64,000 nucleotides of DNA, from the NCBI GenBank assembly GCA_947044405.1, contig CAMRHE010000054.1, forward strand, positions 7,455,501-7,519,500, given 5' to 3'. Both the position numbers and the translations under genes were made by a program. The stretch is from Leptodactylus fallax (Eukaryota > Chordata > Amphibia > Anura > Leptodactylidae). The notes beneath the pieces were generated by a model. It saw only the letters and a program-made list of their open reading frames with translations. It ran no database searches and was not told the origin of the DNA. This document shows positions 47,812-58,990 of this stretch, piece by piece. Every line of letters begins with the position of its first letter. Position 1 is the stretch's first letter.

Positions 47812-48852
47812 CAGGGGTTGGCAACCCCCGGCATGTGTACAAAGAGTGGCACGCGAGGCTTATTTCCCTGGCATGGGCAGCCCGAGTCCTCTCCCAGCTG
47901 TTTCCATCGGACCAAACACGGCCGAAAAGAAACTGCTATTATACTTTGGGGTCTCTTCAGACCCCAGAGTATAATAAACGGAGGCCCGGGGATGTGAGGA
48001 AGCATAAAAAAATAATGTTACTCACCTTCCCTGGACTCCGCAGTGGCTCTGTGCTCTGCAGGAGCTTCTGCCTGAAGTCAGAGAATGCTGATAAGGCCTC
48101 AGGGGTCACGTCTGCGTCATTATGCTAATAATAGCTAGTGAGTGGCGAAAATTGGAATATTATAAAAAAATATTATAAAAGTTGGAATATTATACTGTTT
48201 GGAGGGGCCACTATGGGACTTAATACGGTGTTCAGATTCCGCTATGGGACATAATACCGTGTGCTGGGACCGCTATGAGACATAATACCATGTGCAGGTG
48301 CCGCTGTGGGACATAATATCGTGTGCAGAGTCCGCTATGGGATATAATACCCTGTGCAGGGGCCGCTATGAGACATTATTCTGTATGATGGTGTGTTTTC
48401 TGTATTAAGGATGTGTTTTTGTATAGAAAACACAGGCGCTTTTTTTTTTTTTTTTGTGCAAAAATGCGCCATGTGAAAGCAGTTTTACATCAAAATAAAA
48501 GTTCCAGTGGCCTAAGAATATAGCTGCATCCAGATACATAGTGTGTTTCCACCATAAGGATGCTGCCATACGGTGCTCCTGGACACATACATTTACCACT
48601 AATTGTGGGATGTACATGTACTTTCATTGCTTCTAATCAGAAAGTACAGGAGCGTCCCAGGAAATAGCAGTAAATTCATGTGTCCTAAAGCATCTGGTGG
48701 CAGCACCTCTGTGTTATGGTTTGTGGTATATGACTTTAGTTTAGGGGTCGTCAGACTTACAATAATTGACCGGCACTCCAAGTACCTCATCTTTGATTTT
48801 TTTTTTTTTAACTAAAATTGGCACGCCGAACAAAAAAGGTTGCCTACCCCTG
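47812..48852. mobile_element. Non-autonomous hAT-like element, 1041 bp
   Basis: Inverted ends CAGGGGTTGGCAACC and GGTTGCCTACCCCTG. Flanking 8-mers TTCTAGAG (47804-47811) and TTCTAGGG (48853-48860) match at seven of eight bases, as expected for hAT. The interior has GGGTCTCTTCAGACCCCAGA, TTACTCACCTTCCCTGG and a ~31 bp tandem array. No protein. It ends only 111 bp before a PRIM2 exon. Confidence 0.88.
48180..48375. repeat. ~31 bp tandem repeat inside hAT element
   Basis: Units of the type CCGCTATGGGACATAATACC plus GTGTGCAGGG, about six copies. Similar in wording to the array at 23095-23390. Confidence 0.8.
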
Positions 48853-48927
48853 TTCTAGGGCAATGTTCTATTACTCAGAAGTATGGGTTTATGTTTTTTT
48901 TTTTATGTCTCCTTCACCTCTTTACAG

Positions 48928-48963
48928 TGCTTCATGTTCTAACAAATTCCATTTTATTTTCAG
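48928..48963 (+). promoter_or_regulatory. prim2: Region between a decoy and the real splice acceptor
   Basis: An AG at 48926-48927 follows a long pyrimidine tract (TCTCCTTCACCTCTTTACAG) and looks like a strong acceptor. The AG actually used for the reading frame is at 48962-48963, after GTTCTAACAAATTCC (a good branch-point motif) and ATTTTATTTTCAG. Using the upstream AG would add 36 bases, in phase, that contain TAA as the fifth codon. Confidence 0.55.
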
Positions 48964-49090
48964 TTTGACAAAACGTATTCATATTCCATTCGCCATAACT
49001 ATGGTAAGGAGGGAAAGAGAACAGATTATACACCATACAGCTGCATGAAAATTATTTTATCAAACCCACCAAGTCAAGGCGACTATCATG
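48964..49090 (+). CDS. prim2: PRIM2 exon (p58 residues ~341-382)
   Basis: Internal coding exon of 127 bases, entered in phase 0: 42 codons [42 protein letters not shown], plus the first base of a glycine codon. The second cluster cysteine (human C367) is TGC at 49042-49044. Human Y345, Y347, R350 and H351 are kept; the residue matching human N348 is serine here (TCC at 48985-48987), and human G344 is threonine. This segment carries part of the surface that contacts the initiating nucleotide. Donor GTAAGT at 49091. Confidence 0.97.
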
Positions 49091-49466
49091 GTAAGTTTGT
49101 TATAATTGAAACTTGCACGATAATTTACAGACTATATTTAGAAATGGTGTACCATAGTAGACAAGGTTAGATAAAGACACAAGTCCATCAAAACAGCTCA
49201 CTGACTATAAAGTAAGAAAAATATATAAAATGTAATTTTTAATATGAAATCTAGAAATAAAAATTAATATAAAAGTCTCTCAAATGTAACTTATGCCGCC
49301 TTACAGTTGCGGCACAGATCGACAATATTAGTCCCATGTAAGCGTACGCTGCAGGGGAGCAGAAAAGGGTACTGTGAAAGGGTGTTATGATGTCATCAAA
49401 CACCCCAAAAGATAACCCTAAATACTGAACGCCCTATCCGTGATAAATATAGGAGACCAGTTCCCA

Positions 49467-49500
<34 letters not shown>

Positions 49501-49639
49501 AATGCTACATGATGTGTATAAAGTTGAAGTTTTTAATATATGTATGTATAGTCTGTTGCACTTTCCTTTATAGCTCAAAAGGTATATTGACGCATATGAC
49601 CTTGACAGAGGTCAAAAAAAAGACTGAGAGTTTTTCCTT

Positions 49640-50783
49640 CCGGGTTTCTCCAAAAATAAAACCTAACCCGAAAGCCCTGGCTACATTTTCCAGGTTTTTT
49701 GGAGTAGGCTTGAAATATAAGCCCTACTCCAAAAATAAGCCCTAGCTAATTTAACCCCTTCCCGACATCTGCCGTGCGATTTCAGCAGATGCCAGGTCCT
49801 TAAAGATGGCGGTCGTGCTGCTGCAGAGCGGCTACCATAGCTGCCGTATCGGGAGTTAATGCCCGCAATCACTGTCTACCCTGATCACGGGCATTGTTCA
49901 GCGTGACCCCCCCCCCCCCCCCCTTCCTCTTTCCCACCAAAGTAGCAGACCCGCTGGAGTTCATACCTGCGATCAGAATGGACTCTGACCGCGGGCATTG
50001 CTAAGTGTGACCTCCCCTGCCCCGCAGTCCCTAGGGCCGGTCCCAACCCACTATAGCTACTATACCGGGTCTCCTTGTACAGCAGAGACCCGCAGTTAAT
50101 GCCCGCGATCAGTGTTGAGTGTGCCAGTCCGTTACCCCCCCCCCCCTCCAAATCGACCCCCCAAAGCAGAGAAGCTATCCCCGAGGCAAGTCCCCACCGG
50201 CCCCGTACCTTTCACGTTGCAGGTCGGCGAGATCGCAGGAGCCGACCTGTTCCTTTGACAGCGGGGAGCGTTATGAAGGCTCCCAGGTCTGTCATAGTAA
50301 TATTGCTATTGAGGCTATGACCATCCTCATTAGTAATATAGATAATCTCCCCTAGACTGCAATACATTGTATTGTAGTCTATGGGATGATTGCAGGCTCA
50401 AGCCCCCTAGGAGGGGTTAATAGTAAAAAAGAAAAAGAAAAGTTCAAGCCCACTCCCACTTTCACTAGAATACATATAAAAATAAAATATTACTGTGAAA
50501 CACATACACATTAGGTATCCCTGTGTCCAAAAATGCCCACTCTACAAACTTATAAAAATATTTTACCTCTATAGTGAATGCCGTAGCGAACAAAAAAAAT
50601 CAAAAGTGCCGAACTGCTGTTTTTTTGCTGTTTCACCTCTGATAAAAGTTGATATAAAAAGCGATCAAATGTGTGATGATTGTTCATGGAAAAAATTAAG
50701 ACCTACCCCGAAAATAAGCCCTAGGCCTTTTTTTCAGAGAAAAAAGTAATATAAGACCCTGTCTTATTTTCGGAGAAACACTG
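49640..50783. mobile_element. Composite element with GTTTCTCCG-type ends
   Basis: Right end TTATTTTCGGAGAAACACTG, followed by TA; left end GGGTTTCTCCAAAAATAAAA is a decayed inverted match. Just inside are AAATAAGCCCTAG copies on both sides. From TTAACCCCTTCCCGACATCT (49752) to about 50690 it contains the shared module also found at 35.6 and 39.7 kb. Two C-rich runs (49908-49923, 50136-50146) occur. Confidence 0.65.
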
Positions 50784-50865
50784 TAGCATATATGGTAGAT
50801 AAAGGCCTTTGACGCAGTGTGCGCAGAGCCTTTAAGTGAAATAAATGATACTTATTACTGTTATT

Positions 50866-51121
50866 TTAAAGGGAGTCTGTCACCAGAACCCTCTTTTGAC
50901 AGATTGCAAATGAGCTATTTAGGGCAACAAGGGTGTTGCTGCTTACCTCTTTGGGGCAATGGCAATGTCCTTTCTAATCCAAAGAGCCAATTTGCATATT
51001 TATAAAAACATCTCTGCGACATAGGCACCAATTCGCAAAGGAAGAACAGCGTTTGATTCAGGTGACTCTAGCCAGTCTATCTGTTTTGATCTGCTGGGTT
51101 CTGGTGACAGACTTCCTTTAA
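50866..51121. mobile_element. TTAA-type (Kolobok/T2-like) MITE, 256 bp
   Basis: TTAAAGGGAGTCTGTCACC at the left and GGTGACAGACTTCCTTTAA at the right, with CAGAACCC/GGGTTCTG directly inside and TTAA at both edges. A diverged relative is at 8450-8735. Confidence 0.85.
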
Positions 51122-51653
51122 GTTGAACATTTTAAAATGACTTGGAACCTGTACTGAAACTTTTGGGTACAGCAGTGAACAGATTTGTGGGAAATTATCC
51201 TAGGGGGTGCTCAGAAGGAATACTTTGTTATGGTTCCTAAAGGTGTTTTCTGGGTTAACCATATTGATTCGCTTTCTTTAAGATTGGCCGCAGATCGGGG
51301 GGCTCTGACACCCAGGACCCCCACTAATCAGCTGTTCTTTGCTATTGGTACACAGAAAACAGCTCTAGTAATAGACTGCTCTGTTCTCTGTGTAGTGGCC
51401 ATGTGAGCTACTGCAGCTCAGCTCCTCACTTGAATTTGGGCTATGCTGTAGTGATTCGTCCCAGCCACTACAAAGAATTGAGCAGTCTGCTTTCTGCTTT
51501 GGTCTTTGTGTATTGACAGATAAAAACAGCTGATGGGTGCTAAACTCACACCGATCTGATATTGATGACGTTATCTTAGTTAGCCCTGAAAACCTTTTTA
51601 AATCCTGTGAAAATCTAAGCAGTCCAACATGGCTGTTTTTTTATGCTGTGATA

Positions 51654-53291
<1,638 letters not shown>

Positions 53292-53576
53292 TACATGCAC
53301 TGAATTAATGAGTCCACTTTATAGGAAGTGAATGTTGTCTTACTACTTCTATAATGTTCCCTGGATATCTTTAATCTGTAATGCTCTAATAAACACACAA
53401 GACTTATTGTGGAAAGAAAAACAATGTAACAATCACAAGCATGAAGAATGAACTCTCATGTTATCATTATGGAGTTTCTAGGCAATTAATAGTAATTTAG
53501 TCAGTTTAGGAAGCATCGACAATGTTTATAGTTCTCATTCTTAGGTAAACAATTTTTAATTGCAATGTTGTATTAG

Positions 53577-53659
53577 GTTGTCCTTTTAGGCACAGTGATC
53601 CGGAGTTGCTGAAGCAGAAGTTGCAGTCATATAAGGTTTCCTCAGTGGGAATTAATCAG
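53577..53659 (+). CDS. prim2: PRIM2 exon (p58 residues ~383-410)
   Basis: Internal coding exon of 83 bases. GT completes the glycine codon begun before, then 27 codons read [20 protein letters not shown] then SSVGINQ. The third cluster cysteine (human C384) is the first full codon, TGT at 53579-53581. Human reads [20 protein letters not shown] then SPGGISQ, so only the end of the segment differs. Ends in phase 0 with donor GTATGT at 53660. Confidence 0.97.
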
Positions 53660-53882
53660 GTATGTAAAAATCATTGTTTTTTTCTATGAAAATGCATTCC
53701 ACACCCATTAATAGTATCCTTACATTCATATTTTAACATATAGGCACTGCCACCAGTTTTCATCTCCACCTTTCCAAGAGCCAGAACTTTATTTTGACAG
53801 TCAACTTACCTATTTTTTTTTTTTTTTTTTTTTAATCATGACTTGTTGCATTTGTATTTATATCATATAATTGATAAACCTT

Positions 53883-54355
53883 TTAAAGGGAGTCTATCAT
53901 TAAAAAATGACATTTTTAAGTAATGGCATGTTGGAATAGCCTTTAAAAAGGCTATTTAACTCCTACTTCTCATTCTCTTGTGGTCCCTGCCGTTTCTGTA
54001 AAAAAGCATTTATTCTGATATGCAAATTATGCTCAGGGACCACAGGGGTGTTCCCTCTGTGCTCCGAGCACACCAGCGTCATCAACTGCTCGCCGCTTCT
54101 TGGTGCCTCCTGTTTACTCCCCCCTGCATCTTCTCCTTGTCTTCAGCCTTGCGTAGGCATCCTACGCAGCACTATACACAGTTGAACACCCCCTGTGCTC
54201 CCTGAGCATAATTTGCATATCAGAATAAACGCTTTTTTACAGAAACGGCAGGGACTACAAGAGAATGAGAGGTAGGAGTACAACAGCCTTTTTAAAGGCT
54301 ATTCCAACGTGCCATTACATAAAAACGTCATTTTCTAATAATAGACTCCCTTTAA
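53883..54355. mobile_element. Large TTAA-type foldback MITE, 473 bp
   Basis: TTAAAGGGAGTCTATCATTA at the left mirrors TAATAGACTCCCTTTAA at the right, and pairing runs inward for roughly 160-180 bases: GCATGTTGGAATAGCC with GGCTATTCCAACGTGC, and ATTCTGATATGCAAATTATG with CATAATTTGCATATCAGAAT. TTAA at both edges. A half copy with the same left end is at about 6755. Confidence 0.9.
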
Positions 54356-54689
54356 AAATTTTTGGGGAATGAAATAAAAAAAAATAAAAGCAATTTCACC
54401 ATTTTTTTGGGTGGGAAGGGACATTCATTTATTTGTTAACTTCATACTGCGGATCATTATATAGCTTGAGAAAGGTACTACATTTATTGGATCGAAAAAC
54501 ATCGAGTTTGGAATAGATCCACATTGAACTTTTTTCACTAACTGGAGTGCTGCCTGTGTTTTGTTGTATACCTATTTGGGATCTTATGCCAAGTCTCTGG
54601 ATTTGTACCCATTCTCTGAAGAAACTATTAAATAATGATGCTCAAAAAAGGAAAAGTTAATTATAATTAGTGTGATATAATGTTTTTGT

Positions 54690-55200
54690 TGTGTGTTTGT
54701 TTTGTTTTTTTTGTTTTTTTTATGTTTACTTTTTAAGAACTCTTCTAATTTTGCTGTATGTCGCCATATTTCAACACCCTTAACTATTATTTTTTTGTAA
54801 TTGCGGAGCTGTTTTTTTTCAATTTGGTATTTTTAGAAGTGAGCTGTAGTTCTTATTGATACTATTTTTGGGGTACATATAAATTTTTGATAACTTATTT
54901 TTGGGGGAGAGCCAAAGTGACCAAAAAAAAAGTAATTCTTGCATTGTTGGGTGGGAGGGTGTGTGTTGTACAGCATTCACTGTGCAGGATGAGTAGTTTG
55001 ATATTTTAATAGTTCATGACATTATGACAGCTAGCCACCATCGTCTTCATTTGCAGTGGGGTCATGAAGAAAAACCTGAAGTCCAACACACTGGAACCAT
55101 TTTGTGTTTAGCGTTGAAACCAGGTTCTCTTTGGGATGTGACAATGGTTGGGTTAGAGTATGAAGGCCTCATGGTGAGCGCTTCCTTACTGCCCCAGCTG
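54690..55200 (+). repeat. Fragment related to the 5.5 kb element
   Basis: TTTTTGGGGTACATATAAAT and neighbouring phrases (TATTGATACTATTTTTGGGG, GATAACTTATTTTTGGGGGAG) match the order of phrases at 19.7-19.9 kb (TTATTGGTACTGTTTTAGGG, TACATATGACTTTTTGATCA). Ends not defined. Confidence 0.45.
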
Positions 55201-55529
55201 CTGGTGTGATGATCTCGGAAGTCATTGCATACGACAATCGGTCACTAGCAGTGACACGAGGGTCAGTGTGATTTGATCCTAGCACTGCTCTGGGGGGGAT
55301 GAGCTGAATGCAGGGTGGGTGTGTTTAGTGATGATGCAGCAGTGCTCAGCGCCTGAAGAAAACTCCCCCTGTGCTCCAAGATTCTCATTTAAATAAAGAA
55401 AAAAAGTGCTTTTTCTCCGCATCGCTGGAGCTCTGAAACATAAGAAAGGCACGAGTTTTTTTTATTCTGCTAACAGCATCTACAGCACTATGGGAGTGGT
55501 TTAAAGTAGCTGGGGGAAGTAATAGACTC

Positions 55530-55997
55530 CTTTTAATGCTTCAGCATACCAAGATAATTTGGACAATTGTATACTTCCAACTTTGTGAGAACAGTTTGGT
55601 GAAGACCCTTTTTCTGTTCCAGTATGACTGTGCCCCAGTGCACAAAGCAAGGTTTATTAAAGCATGGCTGGGGAAGCTTAGTGTGAAAGAACTTATCTGG
55701 CTCGCACAGAGCCCTGACATCAACCCCATCGAACTTTAGGATGAACTAACACCTGGATTGCTAGTCAGACTTTCTCATTCATCAGTTTCTGGTCTCATAA
55801 ATGCTCTTCTGGATGAATGAGTAAAAATTCCCACAGACAACCTCTAAAATCTTGTAGAACACATTCCCAGAAGAGCAGCAGATACTTTAACGCTAAAGGG
55901 CAGGGACCTACTTCATATCACTACCTATGGATTTAGAATGGGATGTGAAAAGTTTATGTAAGTGTCTTAATACTGTAGTTTTCCCTATGTAGTGTAT
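55530..55997 (+). pseudogene. Tc1-like transposase, C-terminal fragment
   Basis: FQYDCAPVHKARFIKAWLGK, then SPDINPIEL with 34 residues between the D of QYD and the E of PIE, matches the last two catalytic positions of a DD34E transposase of a third Tc1 family. A stop follows directly (ACTTTAGGATGAAC), and the frame is broken afterwards. The text continues to about 55997, where GTCTTAATACTGTAGTTTTC resembles a right end. The 5' two thirds of the gene are absent. It predates the other two Tc1 copies judging by decay. Confidence 0.75.
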
Positions 55998-58387
55998 CTC
56001 ATAAGAAATTACTGAAAGATAATGTCAGCTATTGAAAGTAATTGGCTACAGTGCAGATGTTGCTAGATAAGACCCAGTATAATACCCATTTTCTACAATT
56101 TGTTTAGTTACTATTACCACTGGATACCTCTTGTGGTCCATTCTCATCCAGGTTGAGTATGTGCAGTTGCACTCTTTTTAGTTTTCTATGGCAGCATCTG
56201 AAATTTTCTGGCAGTGCTGCGCATTTGCAGCTCTAATAGCACTACCAAGAGCACTGACAGGAGTAATGCACAGCTCACTCTAAAGTGACACTGCAGCATA
56301 TGCTTTCTGCTGAGTTAGGAGCAAAAACCTCAGGGAAACCAGTTCAAGCAAAGGTTGCCGTCGAAAAACAGGGTAATTCTGAGGTCTCCACTGACCTCAC
56401 TGTGGTGCCAAGGTCCGCAATGAAAGTTCTACTCTTCTCCCTGCCTTCCACACACTGAGATATATTGTGAATTGCAACACCTTGTGAGCCTCAGGCACCT
56501 CTTAACTTCAAGATTGCAAAGCTAGAGGATCTAGTGAGATGTGCACTGAAAAGAAGCTTGTGCTAGGATATAAGAGAAATTTGGGGGTCTCACTGCTTGG
56601 GATGTACAATTTCTTCCTTATGTGTCACAGCTTGGCTAGGATGGCTCACCATGTAGGGGTTTAAAAGTCCCGCAGTTTATCTCTATTCACCTCAGGTTGT
56701 CATGTAGCGTTCATCAGGAAAGTAGTGGGTCACGTGGTATGCAGCTCTGGACCACCCACTTTTTCCTCAAGATGCTGAAAGTATGATGGAGGTTGCCAAT
56801 CTTGGAAAGAAGGGCACATAGGAGATATATCTGTATGGTTTATGTAGGTTTTTTTGTTTGTATTTTTAAGGGTGATATTGTGAATGCCCCTTTAATATTT
56901 CTTGCTTTACATGAGTAAAATGACTGCCCTCCTCAAGCATGAGAGGCAAATAGGGCAGCAGCCTTAGCCACTGATAAGATGGTGAAGTGGTGTATGTACT
57001 TCTGACTTCCTTTGTAGATTAAGTGGCTGTCACTTTTTCCATGGATGGGATTCGTGGTTCTCCATTTCATCACTATAGACTGGAGAATATATTTTAATAG
57101 AAAATAAGTGTTTGTATAAATCTCACTTTAGTGGCATTTGCAATGTATAATGCATTCCCTGCTCTCTGGTTTTGTATCTTCTAATGTGCAGCAGCTTGTA
57201 CCACTCCAGTAGTGTGCACATGTCCTAATGTTCTGTGACTGCTTGTAGTAGGAACCATTACTTTGTCTTAATGTGATGCTTTCATCTCTTCTAATTGCAT
57301 GTAAACACTTCAGTATCATTATCATAATGTAGTCATTTGTGTGTGTTGCAGTAGTTCAAGTTCATACCAGTTGAGAAATCATTAGCAAATTGCTCAGTCC
57401 TTTGGTTACTGGGCATACAAGTGTTTATAGTCACCAGGAGGTATTGCTCTTCTGGATGACGATGATAGAATAGCATCAAGTGAAAGAAACCAAATCTTCA
57501 CATCTGACTACAGTTTTATGCAGTCTGCCGCAGGGTAGACCATCTGGGCTTGGAATATGTGTTTCTCCATGATCTGAAATCAGCCTGGCAGTCACTAACA
57601 TGATTCTCACTATTCTTTTCTCTTGTCATTTTGGTATGTGTATAATCTCATGTTATATTCTGTGTTTTATATGATCTCAAAAATCTAAACTGTAACAATG
57701 GTGTTTTTGACTCCCTGAAATTTAATCCAGAAAATATGTTAGGCTGTGTCTTTTTAGCTAAAATCTCCTAGTAAGAATTACATTTTTTTCTAGACAGTGG
57801 GGTAGATTTACAATTGAAAATGAGCCAGAATTCTGGCATAGTGTGCACCAAAAACTGCCATACATGTCTTACACCACATTAAATAACTAAGGCATTTTCT
57901 GGCACTTAGCTTTAAAAAAAAGGGGCATGGCTTAACCAAATGGGCAGGGCTTAAGATGCAACACCATGTGACAACATTTTTTTTTTCTTTTGTCAGAAGC
58001 TAAACTAATAGATGATATAAACTTAGACTAGATAGTCTAAACATACATCAGATGTATCATCCAACATCAGCCACTTATATAAATCTGGCACATTTGAAAA
58101 CTTTCTAGTCTGAGTTTGTCTTGTTTAAAACAGACAGTGTTTATACATTTATTCTTTTACACCACTTTTTAAACACCAATTGAGGCAATTTTTGGTCAAA
58201 AGTGGCGTTTTAGTTGCAAACCGAGGTGTACAACAATTTTGCTACCACATTCTTCACTTTCCTTAAAGGGGTTGTGGCGTGGGCAGGACTACTGACCCTC
58301 CCAGTTTTAAACTCTGATTTGTTTTTGTTTTTTTCTTATTTATTTTTTTTTAGTGGGGAGTGTTTAAAGTTTTACCTTGAAACTAAT

Positions 58388-58724
58388 TTAAAGGAGTTAT
58401 CCAGATTTCTAGTACTGATGGCCTATCCAATTTTAGATCTTCCGGGATCTGACAGCTGATACCCCCACAAGTCACCTGGACAGTGCGGCTGGTAGTGATG
58501 TGTTTAGGTACTGCAGAGATGTTCCATTAAAGTATATGCGACAGCGCTGCAGTACTTTAATCCCACCATTACATAATGTACAGTGAGTGAACTGTACCGC
58601 TCTCAGCATGTAAACATTACCAAACTGTTCCGAAACAGTTGATCTGAAGGGGCCCTAGCAGTTGATCCCCCACAGATCTAAATATGATCGCCATCAGTAT
58701 TAAAAAGGTGGATAACCCCTTTAA
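58388..58724. mobile_element. TTAA-type MITE, 337 bp
   Basis: TTAAAGGAGTTATCCAGAT at the left and GTGGATAACCCCTTTAA at the right with TTAA at both edges. GTACTGATGGCC pairs with CGCCATCAGTAT. Confidence 0.8.
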
Positions 58725-58810
58725 GACTTGATATTTTACTGTTAATTGTCACTTTACTGCAAACTGTTTAAACTAGATTTGGCGATGCCTATCTGGTCTC
58801 AGGTAAAAAC

Positions 58811-58990
58811 TATTTTATTTATATTGCAGCAGCATATTCTGCAATGCTTTACAGATACTGTCATCACTCGTTGTCCCCAGTAGAGCTCACAGTCTACATT
58901 CCCCACCAGTATATCGTTCAGTTGTGGGAGGAAACCTACAATTCTCCACAGGGAGAGCATACCAATGCGGCTATGGCAGTGCCTGGAGGA
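58811..58990 (-). repeat. Antisense SINE, truncated
   Basis: Read on the minus strand it contains GGTTTCCTCCCACA, GGGGAATGTAGACTGTGAGC and GTAAAGCATTGCAGAATATG, the same order as in the sense SINE at 27898-28096. The tRNA-like head is missing. An open frame across it on the + strand is a by-product. Confidence 0.65.

Larger units (their letters stand above)
31062..48963 (+). other. prim2: PRIM2 intron, 17.9 kb
   Basis: Phase 0 intron packed with DNA-transposon remnants, annotated one by one between 31.3 and 48.9 kb. Stretches without recognised repeats are 36.9-37.8, 41.3-42.5, 44.0-46.4 and 46.9-47.8 kb. T and A homopolymer runs are frequent (31148-31166, 43483-43509, 44815-44848). A weak half-MITE starts with TTAAAGG at about 38887. 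No additional exon is expected, since the flanking exons abut in the protein. Confidence 0.85.
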
